A stretch of 64,000 nucleotides of DNA, taken from positions 1 through 64,000 of the forward strand of contig JBBSIC010000008.1 of assembly GCA_038232275.1 (NCBI GenBank), written 5' to 3'. Position numbers and translations under genes: made by a program. How positions within the stretch are numbered: position 1 is the stretch's first letter; each line of letters opens with the position of its first letter. Of the stretch, positions 38,130 to 46,206 are shown in pieces. The DNA is from DATLGB01 sp038232275. GTDB taxonomy: Bacteria > Actinomycetota > Thermoleophilia > Solirubrobacterales > Solirubrobacteraceae. The notes beneath the pieces were generated by a model. The model had not been told where the DNA came from. It worked only from the letters and a program-made list of their open reading frames with translations, and searched no databases.

Positions 38130-39001
38130 TGGGCGCCGCCGCGATCATCCCGCCGCTCTCCAGCCGCCGGCGCCGCACCGACAGGGCGGCCCGCGGCCTG
38201 CTGGCGGTCGGCACGCTGCTGGCGGTCATCCCGCTCGTGCTGGTCCTGTACTACCTGATCGAGAAGGGGGCCGGCGCGATCAGCTGGCACTTCTTCTCGA
38301 GCGACCCGACCGGCTCGTTCCTCGGCGATCCCGGCGGCATCAGGTCCGCCCTGCTGGGCACGATCGAGATGGTCGCCCTGGTCACGGCGGTCGCGGTCCC
38401 GGTCGGCACCGGCGTCGCGCTGTACCTCGTCGAGTACGGCCGCGGCAGCCGCTTCGCCGGCGTCGTCCGCTACTTCGTCGACGTGATGACCGGCGTCCCG
38501 TCGATCGTCTTCGGCCTGTTCGTCTACATCACGCTCGTGATCGGCTTCGGCGGATCCGGCTACGCGGGCTGGAAGGGCTCGGTGGCCCTCGGCCTGCTGA
38601 TGCTCCCGGTCGTCATCCGCTCCAGCGAGGTCGTGCTGCTGCTGGTCCCGGACTCGCTGCGCGAGGCCGCCCTGGCGCTCGGCGCGCCGCGGTGGCGGAT
38701 CGTCGCCCGCATCGTGCTGCCGAGCGCGCTTCCGGGCCTGATCACGGGCTCGCTGCTCGCCGTCGCCCGCGCCGCCGGCGAGACGGCGCCGCTGTTGTTC
38801 ACCTCGGCGGTCGTGTTCGGCACGACCTTCAGCCTCAACGGCCGCATGAACTCCCTCCCGATCCAGATCTTCAACGACGTCGGCCAGGCCCAGGACCGCC
38901 TGGTCGAGCGCGCCTGGGGCTCGGCCCTGACGCTCGTCGCGCTCGTGCTCCTGCTCACCCTCATCGCCCGCCTGTTCGCTCGAAGGAGCCGCTTCTCATG
39001 A
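38129..39001 (+). CDS. pstA: Phosphate ABC transporter permease PstA
   Basis: Second membrane subunit, 290 residues with six helices. LREAALALGAPRWRIVARIVLP near 175 is the coupling loop and ARAAGETAPLLFTSAV follows. ATG 38129 shares a base with the pstC stop; its own stop overlaps pstB by four bases. Confidence 0.94.
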   Translation: MGAAAIIPPLSSRRRRTDRAARGLLAVGTLLAVIPLVLVLYYLIEKGAGAISWHFFSSDPTGSFLGDPGGIRSALLGTIEMVALVTAVAVPVGTGVALYLVEYGRGSRFAGVVRYFVDVMTGVPSIVFGLFVYITLVIGFGGSGYAGWKGSVALGLLMLPVVIRSSEVVLLLVPDSLREAALALGAPRWRIVARIVLPSALPGLITGSLLAVARAAGETAPLLFTSAVVFGTTFSLNGRMNSLPIQIFNDVGQAQDRLVERAWGSALTLVALVLLLTLIARLFARRSRFS

Positions 39002-39855
39002 ATCCGGAACTCGACACCACGACGGCCGACACCGCGCCGGCCCCCGGCCGCTTCGAGCGGACTGCGGAGCGGGGCGAGGCGACCGCCCCGGCGGCGACCG
39101 GCGCCAAGCGCGTCCAGCTCAAGGGCCTGCACGCCTACTACGGCGACGAGCACGCCGTGAAGGGGGTCGACCTGGACTTCGAGCCCGGCAAGGTCACGGC
39201 GATGATCGGCCCGTCGGGGTGCGGCAAGTCGACGCTCGTGCGCTGCATCAACCGCATGCACGAGGAGATCGTCGGCGCCCGCGCCGAGGGCGAGGTGCTG
39301 CTCGACGACCTCGACGTCTACGCGTCCGAGGTCGACGTCGTCGCCGTGCGGCGGGTGATCGGCATGGTCTTCCAAAAGCCCAACCCCTTCCCGACGATGT
39401 CGATCTTCGACAACGTCGCCGCGGGGCTGCGCCTGACCGGCGCGCGGGGCTCCTCGCTGACCGAGCGCGTCGAGCGGTCCCTGCGCGGCGCCGGCCTGTG
39501 GGAGGAGGTCAAGGACCGGCTGCGGTCCCCGGGCATCGGCCTCTCCGGCGGCCAGCAGCAGCGCCTGTGCATCGCGCGCACGATCGCGGTCGAGCCCGAG
39601 GTGATCCTCATGGACGAGCCCTGCTCCGCCCTCGATCCCGTGGCGACGCTGAAGATCGAGGAGCTGATCTCCGAGCTCAAGCTGCGCTACACGATCGTGA
39701 TCGTCACCCACAACATGCAGCAGGCCGCGCGGGTGGCCGACAAGACGGCGTTCATGCTCAGCGGCGAGATGGTGGAGTTCGGGCCGACGAACACGATCTT
39801 CACCAAGCCCGACGATCCGCGCACGGAGCAGTACGTGACCGGGAAGTTCGGCTAA
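38998..39855 (+). CDS. pstB: Phosphate ABC transporter ATP-binding protein PstB
   Basis: ATPase of the Pst system, 285 residues. Walker A GPSGCGKSTLVRC, PstB-specific VFQKPNPFPTMSIFDNV, signature GLSGGQQQRLC, Walker B VILMDEPCSALDP, H-loop VTHNMQQAARV. An AAGGAG (about 38982) precedes ATG 38998. The first 35 residues are a variable Thr/Ala-rich extension. It overlaps pstA and phoU. Confidence 0.96.
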   Translation: MNPELDTTTADTAPAPGRFERTAERGEATAPAATGAKRVQLKGLHAYYGDEHAVKGVDLDFEPGKVTAMIGPSGCGKSTLVRCINRMHEEIVGARAEGEVLLDDLDVYASEVDVVAVRRVIGMVFQKPNPFPTMSIFDNVAAGLRLTGARGSSLTERVERSLRGAGLWEEVKDRLRSPGIGLSGGQQQRLCIARTIAVEPEVILMDEPCSALDPVATLKIEELISELKLRYTIVIVTHNMQQAARVADKTAFMLSGEMVEFGPTNTIFTKPDDPRTEQYVTGKFG

Positions 39856-40544
39856 TGGCCTCGCAGCTGCGCGCCCACTTCCGCGAGGAGCTCTCAGAGC
39901 TCGAATCCCGCGCGCTGGGCGGCATCGACATGGTCGTGCAGTCGCTCGACCAGGCGCTCGAGGCCGTCAGCCACCAGGATGTCGAGCTGGCGGCGATGGT
40001 GATCGCCGACGACGACCGCATCGACGGCCGCTTCCTCGAGGTCCACCAGTCGATCCTGTCGCTGCTCGCACTGCAGGCGCCCGTGGCCGGCGACCTGCGC
40101 GTGGTCGCCGCGCTGCTGCACGTCATCAAGCACGTGGAGCGCATGGGCGACCAGTGCGTGAACATCGCCAAGCTCGTGCCGCTGGCCGGCCACGACCCGC
40201 CGACGGACGCCCAGATGCTCTCGATGCTGGGCCGGATGGGCGAGCTGGCCCGCTCCCAGGCGCTGCAGTGCAAGCAGGCGTTCGCGCTGCGCGACGTCGC
40301 CCTGGCCGAGGATCTCGTGCGCCAGGACGCCAAGATCAACAAGCTCAACCGGCAGGTCTTCACCCGCGCGGTGGTGGTCGGGACCGACGAGGACCGGCGC
40401 GAGTGGGCGATGCACATGATGCTGATGGCCCGCGCCCTGGAACGGGTGGGTGACAACGCCGTCGACGTGGGCGAGCAGGTGGCGTTCGTCGAGACCGGCC
40501 TGTTCCGCGAGTTCTCCGACGCCTCCCGTCCGCCGCCCTCCTGA
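39855..40544 (+). CDS. phoU: Phosphate signalling protein PhoU
   Basis: A 229-residue all-helical protein with two PhoU three-helix bundles. Metal/phosphate-binding-type motifs recur as HVIKHVERMGDQCVNIA and ALERVGDNAVDVGEQVAF. PhoU couples Pst transport to the PhoR-PhoP/PhoB system and to polyphosphate and persistence control. ATG 39855 overlaps the pstB stop by one base. It ends the pst operon. Confidence 0.94.
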   Translation: MASQLRAHFREELSELESRALGGIDMVVQSLDQALEAVSHQDVELAAMVIADDDRIDGRFLEVHQSILSLLALQAPVAGDLRVVAALLHVIKHVERMGDQCVNIAKLVPLAGHDPPTDAQMLSMLGRMGELARSQALQCKQAFALRDVALAEDLVRQDAKINKLNRQVFTRAVVVGTDEDRREWAMHMMLMARALERVGDNAVDVGEQVAFVETGLFREFSDASRPPPS

Positions 40545-40568
40545 ACCCCCTGCACTTTGCGGCCGACC

Positions 40569-40588
40569 CGTGAACAAGCTGTGACCGG
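40569..40588 (-). promoter_or_regulatory. Pho box upstream of the response regulator gene
   Basis: On the minus strand GGTCACAGCTT and GTTCACGGGTC are direct half-sites with TCAC cores 11 bases apart. The box lies 50-70 bases before ATG 40640 in reverse orientation, suggesting that the regulator is under its own or PhoP control. Confidence 0.55.
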
Positions 40589-40639
40589 GTGGTTGCCGAG
40601 AGTAACCGGCGCCGTCCGGGGGCTTATCCTTCGTTGAGC

Positions 40640-41446
40640 ATGCTCTCCGCACACGAGAATCCGCTGCAGATCGCCGTCATCGACACCGACAGCGGTTTCC
40701 TGCAGGTCCTGGCCAAGCGCCTCGAGGGCTTGGGGTGGCGCTACCGGGTCACCGGTGGCCCGCTGCCGGCCGACGCCCTGGTCGCGATGCGGCTCGACGC
40801 CCTGGTCGTGGATTTGGCCGTGCTCGGCCACCAGGCGTGGACGTACCTCGAGACGATCACCCAGCGCCTCCCGGGCATGGGCGTGGTCGTCGTCACCGGT
40901 CGCTCCTCGGTCGCCCAGCGGGTCCGCGGGCTGCGCCTCGGCGCCGACGACTGGATGACCAAGCCCTGCCACCCTGAGGAGCTGATCGCCCGCGTCGAGG
41001 CTGTGGTGCGCCGGCGGCAGTCCGACGAGGCGGGCGAGGACGCTTCTCCCGTCGAGGTGGGCGAGCTCGAGGTCCGGCCCGACCAGTTCCAGGCGTTCGT
41101 TTCCGGTGTCAGCGTGGAGCTCACCCGCCGCGAGTTCCACCTGCTCGCCTCCGCCGAGGGACAGGTGCTCCAGCGCGAGGACATCTACCAGCGCGTCTGG
41201 GGCTACGCCATGGCTCACGGCGATCGCTCCGTCGACGTGTTCGTCCGCAAGCTGCGCCAGAAGCTCGAGCGCGCGTCGTCGCGGTGGCGCTACATCCACA
41301 CGCACTTCGGCGTGGGGTACCGCTTCGCCGCCGAGCCGGCGATCGGCCCCGGGAGCCTGGCCGTTCCGGAGACCGATCCGGCGCAGGCGCCCGCGGCCCA
41401 GATCCCGGTGCCCAACCGCTCGACCGCCGCGCCGGTCCCCGCCTGA
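40640..41446 (+). CDS. PhoB/PhoP-like response regulator
   Basis: A 268-residue two-domain regulator. The receiver has the acidic pocket in VIDTDSG, the likely phospho-acceptor in DALVVDLAV and the lysine in WMTKPCHPEEL. The winged-helix domain contains VELTRREFHLLASA, VWGYAMAHGDRSVDVFVRKLRQKL and YIHTHFGVGYRFAAE. ATG 40640 is chosen because the receiver starts shortly after it. A Pro/Ala-rich tail of about 35 residues follows. No histidine kinase gene is in the window. Adjacent to pst-phoU and preceded by a Pho box, it is the best candidate for the phosphate regulator. Confidence 0.85.
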   Translation: MLSAHENPLQIAVIDTDSGFLQVLAKRLEGLGWRYRVTGGPLPADALVAMRLDALVVDLAVLGHQAWTYLETITQRLPGMGVVVVTGRSSVAQRVRGLRLGADDWMTKPCHPEELIARVEAVVRRRQSDEAGEDASPVEVGELEVRPDQFQAFVSGVSVELTRREFHLLASAEGQVLQREDIYQRVWGYAMAHGDRSVDVFVRKLRQKLERASSRWRYIHTHFGVGYRFAAEPAIGPGSLAVPETDPAQAPAAQIPVPNRSTAAPVPA

Positions 41447-41468
41447 CCCGGCGGCTAGATTCTGTGCC

Positions 41469-41822
41469 GTGAAGACGGCCCGGAACATCGCGATCATCCT
41501 GGCGCTGGCGGCGATCGTCGCCCTGGCGCCGGGCGGCCTGACCGCCCGCAACACGGTCTCGAACCTCCTCACGGTGATCTTCGTCGGCGGCCTCGGCTTC
41601 TTCGCCTACCGGATGTACATGGAGAACCGCGTACGGCTGTTCGACCTGCCCGACAACCACCGGCTGATCGCCTACGCGAGCGCCGGGACGCTGGCCTTCG
41701 CCCTGATCGCGACGCAGCGGATGTGGAGCTCCTCCGGGCCCTGGATCCTGATCTGGTTCGCGCTCCTTGCCGCCGCCGCCTACGGCTTCTCTGTCGTGGT
41801 CCGGGCGTACCGCGAGTACTGA
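41469..41822 (+). CDS. Small four-helix membrane protein, function unknown
   Basis: A 117-residue protein with hydrophobic segments near 5-22, 28-46, 66-82 and 88-108. Segment two is followed by MYMENRVRLFDLPDNHR. GTG 41469 follows TAGATT by exactly seven bases, supporting a leaderless transcript that starts right after the response regulator gene. No family recognised. Confidence 0.6.
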   Translation: MKTARNIAIILALAAIVALAPGGLTARNTVSNLLTVIFVGGLGFFAYRMYMENRVRLFDLPDNHRLIAYASAGTLAFALIATQRMWSSSGPWILIWFALLAAAAYGFSVVVRAYREY

Positions 41823-41850
41823 GGGTCGTTTGCGGTCGCGGGCCCCGATC

Positions 41851-41888
41851 ACGCGCTTGATCGGGGTCATGACCCCGATCAAGCGCGT
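41851..41888. repeat. Perfect 38-bp palindrome
   Basis: The arm ACGCGCTTGATCGGGGTC (41851-41868) is followed by AT and its exact reverse complement. A second overlapping inverted pair (CCCCGATC at 41843 with GATCGGGG at 41859) allows an alternative hairpin. It sits in the 207-base gap between the small membrane protein and the pilus-like genes. No T tract follows, so it is not a standard terminator. The rest of the gap shows nothing recognisable. Confidence 0.9.
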
Positions 41889-42029
41889 CCTCGCCGCGCG
41901 CGGACCCGCGCCGCCCGCCGCCCGCGGATCCGGGCCGCCCGCCGGGCGCGCACTCTTGTAACGCTTTCGTGCGCGAACCGGCACACGTCGGCGTAGATCC
42001 GTCACGCGCGGCCCGGCACGCTGACGGAC

Positions 42030-42380
42030 ATGCCCGTCATCCGCCCCTCGCCCGGCTCCGGCGGCCAGGCTGCCGTCGAGTTCGTCGCGCTGCTGCCGCT
42101 GATCCTGGTCGGTCTCGCCGGCTGCTGGCAGGCGGTGCTCGCCGCTCACACGGCGTGGTCGGCGTCCGCGGCCGCGCGCGCAGCGGCGCGCGCGCACGCC
42201 GTCGGGGGCGCTGAGCTCGCGGCGGCGCGCGCGGCCCTGCCCGCGTCGCTCGACCACCGCGTGTCGGTGCGCAGCGGCGACGGCAAGAGCATCACGGTGC
42301 GCGTGACGATCCCCGCGGTCGTCCCCGGGCTGCACCTCGGCGCCCTCACCGCCCACGCGAGCTTCGCGAGCCAGCGATGA
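42030..42380 (+). CDS. TadE-like pseudopilin 1
   Basis: A 116-residue protein with the class III (Tad/Flp) prepilin layout: short basic N-terminus, SGGQAAVEFVALLPLILVG with the cleavage glycine and conserved Glu, one helix, then a small extracellular domain. TadE-like proteins are minor components of Tad pili or related secretion systems. Its stop overlaps the next start by four bases. Confidence 0.78.
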   Translation: MPVIRPSPGSGGQAAVEFVALLPLILVGLAGCWQAVLAAHTAWSASAAARAAARAHAVGGAELAAARAALPASLDHRVSVRSGDGKSITVRVTIPAVVPGLHLGALTAHASFASQR

Positions 42381-42781
42381 TCCGGCTGCGCCGCTGCGCC
42401 GGGCAGGCCACCGTCGAGCTGGTCGCGCTGATCCCCTTCGCCGTGCTCGTTGTCGCCGCCGCCGTGCAGGTGCTGGCCGCCGGGTCCGCCGACGAGCGGG
42501 CCTCCGCCGCAGCGGAGGCTGGTGCCGTCGCCCTGCTGCAGGACCGCGACCCCAAGGCGGCGGTGCAGGATGCGCTGGGCCGTGCGAAGGGCCGGGCGAG
42601 CTTCACGATCAGCGGCCATCGCGTGCGCGTGACCGTCCGCCCGCGGGCATTCACCGACGGGCTCGCAGAGCTGCTGGCCGCGACCTCGGCCGCGGACGCC
42701 GGCGAGCAGGCTGCGAGCGTCGGCCGGACGGTCGTGCGCGGCGGCGACGGCGAGTCCTCGCAGCCGAAGGACAAGCCGTGA
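42377..42781 (+). CDS. TadE-like pseudopilin 2
   Basis: A 134-residue protein with a second prepilin-like start, CAGQATVELVALIPFAVLV, followed by an Ala-rich helix and a beta segment (ISGHRVRVTVRPRAF). The tail GGDGESSQPKDKP is polar. ATG 42377 and the downstream GTG both use four-base overlaps, placing it in one operon with 42030 and 42778. Confidence 0.75.
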   Translation: MIRLRRCAGQATVELVALIPFAVLVVAAAVQVLAAGSADERASAAAEAGAVALLQDRDPKAAVQDALGRAKGRASFTISGHRVRVTVRPRAFTDGLAELLAATSAADAGEQAASVGRTVVRGGDGESSQPKDKP

Positions 42782-43407
42782 ACGAGCTGCTCGCCCGCGC
42801 AGGATCCCTCTTCCTGGCGCCCGCGACGCCGGCTGCACCCACCGCCTCGGTGGCGCCACCGGTGGCCGATCTCGTCGTCGTGCTCGCGGCGCCCAGGGAC
42901 CTCGCTGCCGTCGCCGGCGCCGTCGCCGCCGGCCTGCGCCGCCCCTGCGGGGCGCGGACAGCGGTCGTGTGCCGCCCCGGAGAGCCGTGGCCGGCGTGCC
43001 CGGCCGGCATGGCGGCGACCGCGCTGGCGCGGCGGCTCGCCGCACGGGACATCGCCGCGACCGCCGCGGGGTCGCTGTGCCGCGTCGCGCTGGCGGAGGA
43101 CCCGGAGGCGAGCGTGCCGGAGGCTTGGCGCCTCACCGCGGCCGCTGCGGGGTCACCCGTCGTCGTGGCGCTTGCGGGCCGTCACCCCGGCTTCGACGGG
43201 CTGCTCGCGCAAGCCGACCGGCTGCTCCTCGCGACCGCCACCGGCGACGACCCGGACTGCACCGCGCTGGCCCTCGCATCGCTCGCCGCGCTGGGCCCGC
43301 CCGCGGCGCTCGTCACGGCGCCGTCCGGGCCCATGGCCCGGCGGGCGGCGGCGCTCGGCCTGCTCGGCCTGGGACCGCCCGCGCACACCGGCGAGGTGCC
43401 GGCATGA
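42778..43407 (+). CDS. Unknown protein of the Tad-like operon, perhaps degenerate TadZ/ParA-like
   Basis: A 209-residue Ala-rich alpha/beta protein with no signal peptide or membrane helix. Strand-like segments are DLVVVLAAP near 32, SPVVVALAGRHPGFDGLLAQADRLLLATA near 130 and PAALVTAPSGP near 180. The pattern resembles the Rossmann-like part of ParA/TadZ ATPases, but no Walker A motif is visible. This resemblance is weak and inferred; I do not recognise the family. Overlaps on both sides indicate translational coupling within the pilus-like operon. Confidence 0.6.
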   Translation: MNELLARAGSLFLAPATPAAPTASVAPPVADLVVVLAAPRDLAAVAGAVAAGLRRPCGARTAVVCRPGEPWPACPAGMAATALARRLAARDIAATAAGSLCRVALAEDPEASVPEAWRLTAAAAGSPVVVALAGRHPGFDGLLAQADRLLLATATGDDPDCTALALASLAALGPPAALVTAPSGPMARRAAALGLLGLGPPAHTGEVPA

Positions 43408-44723
43408 GGCGGCGCGAGGCCGGCCAGTCCACGGTGCTGATCGTGGGGGCGCTGTTCGGCCTGTTGCTCGGCGCGTTCCTGCTCGGGGCGGTCGCGCGCG
43501 GCATCGGCGTCCGCTCGGCCGCCCAGCGCGCGGCCGACGTGGCGTCGCTCGCCGGCGCCCGCGCGCTGCTCGACGCCTATCCGCGCCTGTTCGAGCCGGC
43601 CGTCGTCGACGGCCGCCCGAACCCGTCGCATCTCGAGAAGGCCGCGTATCTGGATCTGGGCCGGCAGGCGGCGGTGAAGGCGGTCGAGGCTAACGGCGCG
43701 GGCGCGGCGGACGTGACCTTCCCGGATGCCTCGTCGCTCGCGCCGATCCGCATCCGCGTCGCGGTCCGGCGCACCGTGGAGGTCCGCCGCGGCAAGGCGA
43801 GGGCCGCCACCGACGTGGCCGCGAGCGCCGAGGCAGAGCTGGCGCCCGAGACCCTGACGGTGGGCGTCGGCGCCGCGGGCGGCGAGTACGGCGGGCCGTT
43901 CGCGACCCGCCAGGGCCAGCGCATGCGCCCGGACGTCGCCAAGGCGTTCGACCGCATGGCGGCGGCCGCGCGCGGTGCGGGATTGCAGCTGACGATCACC
44001 AGTGCCTTCCGTTCTGACGCCGAGCAGGCGGTCCTCTGGGTCCGGCACCCGGACCCGAAGTGGGTCGCGCGACCCGGCACCTCTTTGCACCGCTACGGCA
44101 CCGAGCTGGATCTCGGACCGGCCGCCGCCTACGGCTGGCTGAAGGTCCACGCCGGCGCATTTCACTTCCTGCAGCGCTACGCCTGGGAGGATTGGCACTA
44201 CGGCTACACGCTCAACGCGCGCTCCTCGGGCTCGACGCGCGAGGGGTCCGACGGCGGGCTGGCCGACCACGCCAACGGCCATCCCGGCGTCCCGGGCTTC
44301 GTGCCGCAGCGCTACGCGTCGGCGATCGCGTCGGCCGCCCAGCGCTGGAACGTCTCGGCGAACCTGCTCGCCTCGCAGATCTACGCCGAGAGCAACTTCA
44401 ACCCGTTCGCGGTCAGCCCGGTGGGCGCGCAGGGCATCGCGCAGTTCATGCCGGGGACCGCGGCGGCCTACGGCCTGGGCAACCCGTACGACGCGCGCGA
44501 GGCGATCGACGCGCAGGCACATCTCATGCGCGACCTGCTGCGCCAGTTCGCCTCGGTGCCGCTCGCGCTCGCGGCCTACAACGCGGGGCCGGCGCCGGTG
44601 CAGGCGTGCGGCTGCGTCCCGCCCTACCCCGCCACCCAGGCCTACGTCGCGCAGATCCTCGGCCTCATGGGTGGCGCGGGCGACGCCACCGGCGGCGGCC
44701 TCACGGTCCGGCTGGTCAAGTGA
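43404..44723 (+). CDS. Pilin-like / VanY peptidase / lytic transglycosylase fusion
   Basis: A 439-residue chimera. Residues 1-45 resemble a TadG-type prepilin start (EAGQSTVLIVGALFGLLLGAF) but lack the usual Glu at position 5 of the mature form. About 45-140 is the TadG-like helical region. About 150-270 is an LAS/VanY carboxypeptidase: TSAFRSDAEQAVLW, the zinc motif SLHRYGTELDLG and WEDWHYGY with catalytic Glu and zinc His. About 295-430 is an SLT lytic transglycosylase: IYAESNFNPFAVSPVGAQGIAQFMPG and ALAAYNAGPAPV. It probably anchors in the membrane and opens peptidoglycan for pilus assembly. ATG 43404 overlaps the previous stop. Confidence 0.85.
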   Translation: MRRREAGQSTVLIVGALFGLLLGAFLLGAVARGIGVRSAAQRAADVASLAGARALLDAYPRLFEPAVVDGRPNPSHLEKAAYLDLGRQAAVKAVEANGAGAADVTFPDASSLAPIRIRVAVRRTVEVRRGKARAATDVAASAEAELAPETLTVGVGAAGGEYGGPFATRQGQRMRPDVAKAFDRMAAAARGAGLQLTITSAFRSDAEQAVLWVRHPDPKWVARPGTSLHRYGTELDLGPAAAYGWLKVHAGAFHFLQRYAWEDWHYGYTLNARSSGSTREGSDGGLADHANGHPGVPGFVPQRYASAIASAAQRWNVSANLLASQIYAESNFNPFAVSPVGAQGIAQFMPGTAAAYGLGNPYDAREAIDAQAHLMRDLLRQFASVPLALAAYNAGPAPVQACGCVPPYPATQAYVAQILGLMGGAGDATGGGLTVRLVK

Positions 44724-44812
44724 GTCGGCGCAACGCCGGACCGGCGGGGCCGGCGCGCGATCACGGCGTCAGTCGAGGGTTCGCTCGTGCCGGATCGTGG
44801 CATACTCATGGC

Positions 44813-45049
44813 ATGGCTCGCACACGACTGAGCACGACCGTGGACACAGACCTCCTTGCGGGCGCCCGGCGCGTCCACTCGGCAGCTACCGACGCCGCGC
44901 TCATCGACGAGGCTCTCCGCGCGTTGCTCGTTCATCACCGCGCCGCCGAGGTCGACGCGAGCTACGCCGCCTACGACGAGCACCCGCTCGATGAGCCAGA
45001 CGCCTGGGGCGACCTGGCGTCGTTTCGACAAGCGGCTGCCGCATCATGA
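44813..45049 (+). CDS. Type II antitoxin, MazE-like
   Basis: A 78-residue protein with an N-terminal ribbon-helix-helix-like segment (LSTTVDTDLLAGARRVHSA, then DAALIDEALRALL) and an acidic C-terminus that would wrap the toxin. CATACT ends six bases before ATG 44813, so the transcript may be leaderless. Its stop overlaps the toxin start by four bases, the classical antitoxin-toxin arrangement. Confidence 0.78.
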   Translation: MARTRLSTTVDTDLLAGARRVHSAATDAALIDEALRALLVHHRAAEVDASYAAYDEHPLDEPDAWGDLASFRQAAAAS

Positions 45050-45375
45050 GCGCTCTGCCTGGGAGGGGGGAACTCTGGTGGTGCGAGCTGGCCGAGGTCG
45101 GCCGGCGCCCCGTCGTCGTCCTGTCCCGTGACGCGGCGATCCCGCGGCTTCGACGGGTACTCGTCGCACCGTGCACGACGACGATTCGAGCGCTCCCCAG
45201 TGAGGTCATCCTGGAGCCCGGCGACGACCCGATCACCCGGCGCTCGGCGGTCAACCTGGACTCGGTCGAGAGCGTATCGCTCGCCGTGCTCGTCAGGCGA
45301 CTCGGCCGGTTGGCGGATGCCCGCATGCGGGAGATCTGCAGCGCTCTGAACGTCGCGGTCGACTGCAGAGGCTGA
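45046..45375 (+). CDS. mazF: MazF/PemK-type endoribonuclease toxin
   Basis: A 109-residue MazF-like mRNA interferase. Family landmarks are the N-terminal GRGELWWCEL, RRPVVVLSRDAA, VLVAPCTTTIR, SAVNLDSVESV and the C-terminal RRLGRLADARMREI. It is full length and no disruption is seen. It is presumably neutralised by the 44813 product. Confidence 0.85.
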   Translation: MSALPGRGELWWCELAEVGRRPVVVLSRDAAIPRLRRVLVAPCTTTIRALPSEVILEPGDDPITRRSAVNLDSVESVSLAVLVRRLGRLADARMREICSALNVAVDCRG

Positions 45376-45765
45376 GGCCGGAACCCGGCGCTGGGGGCGC
45401 CTCGGGTTTCCGTCTTAGACCGACGGCGGCTCTTGACGCGAGACGATCGTTCAGCACAAGCAGCGCGACCGCGGCCGATCGCTCCGATGCACGCGATCCG
45501 GGCGCCCGGAGCGACTCCTCCTCTCGATCGTCTGACGGCCGATCACGACTCGCCGTCTGTGTCGTTGCTCCGTAAAGATCGTCACGGCGGCGATAATCCG
45601 TGCTCGCAGACTCCATGCGGTTCGCGCTGCCAGAGAGTGACGTCCACCCCCAGCCGGGGGTGCCGCGACGGCCCTTGTGGGGTCGCCGCCTGACCGGGCC
45701 GCGGCCGGCCCAGCCGGCGTTTCGGGTCACGCAAGCAACCGCCGGCGGATCAGCGACTCACCACG
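45376..45765. other. Intergenic region without a recognisable gene
   Basis: About 390 bases, somewhat lower in GC than its surroundings. No open frame shows coding character. A hairpin CACCCCC-AGCC-GGGGGTG lies at 45645-45662. It may be degraded DNA or an unknown RNA. Confidence 0.5.
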
Positions 45766-46089
45766 CTAGGTGCCGTGGGGATCGGTATCGGTACCTGGCT
45801 CGGGGGCCGCGTCGTGGCCCTTCGGGTCCTCCTGGCTCTCCGGCGCGCTCGTCATCCTCGGCATCTCAGTCGCGGGGTCCCGCTCTCCGTAGCCGCTGAT
45901 GCCCGGCTCTGTATCCGCTCCGCCGCCCATCTCGGCGGCGGTGGCGTCGCTTGCGGCGTTGGGATCCGGCTCGTCCTCGCCGAAGGGTGCCTGTGGTCCT
46001 TGGGTTCGGATCTGTTGAACGAGCTCCTCGCTCTCTGGCTTGGATTCGGTTCCGGGATGGGTTGGCTCGGGCGTGGGTGACTCGCTCAT
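45766..46089 (-). CDS. Small acidic, disordered protein, function unknown
   Basis: A 107-residue protein rich in Glu, Pro, Asp, Ser and Thr, with no hydrophobic segment. The only ordered-looking part is SEELVQQIRTQGPQAPFGED near 20-40. Coding is supported by a strong AAGGAG eight bases before ATG 46089. It lies 117 bases downstream of the catalase gene on the same strand. A stress-related role would be a guess. Confidence 0.6.
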   Translation of the reverse strand: MSESPTPEPTHPGTESKPESEELVQQIRTQGPQAPFGEDEPDPNAASDATAAEMGGGADTEPGISGYGERDPATEMPRMTSAPESQEDPKGHDAAPEPGTDTDPHGT

Positions 46090-46206
46090 GCGTTCAGCTC
46101 CTTGCGGTGTCCTGCCGCCCCGGCGGGGGCGGCGGTTGCATGGGTTAATGGGTCACTACCCAACATGCTGCTTGTTGAGCCGCTGCTCGGTGCGTCGTAA
46201 TCGGCG

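Noticed and set aside
45433..45693. Short open frames in the 45376-45765 gap
   Set aside because: No ribosome-binding site, no recognisable protein pattern and several frames equally open.
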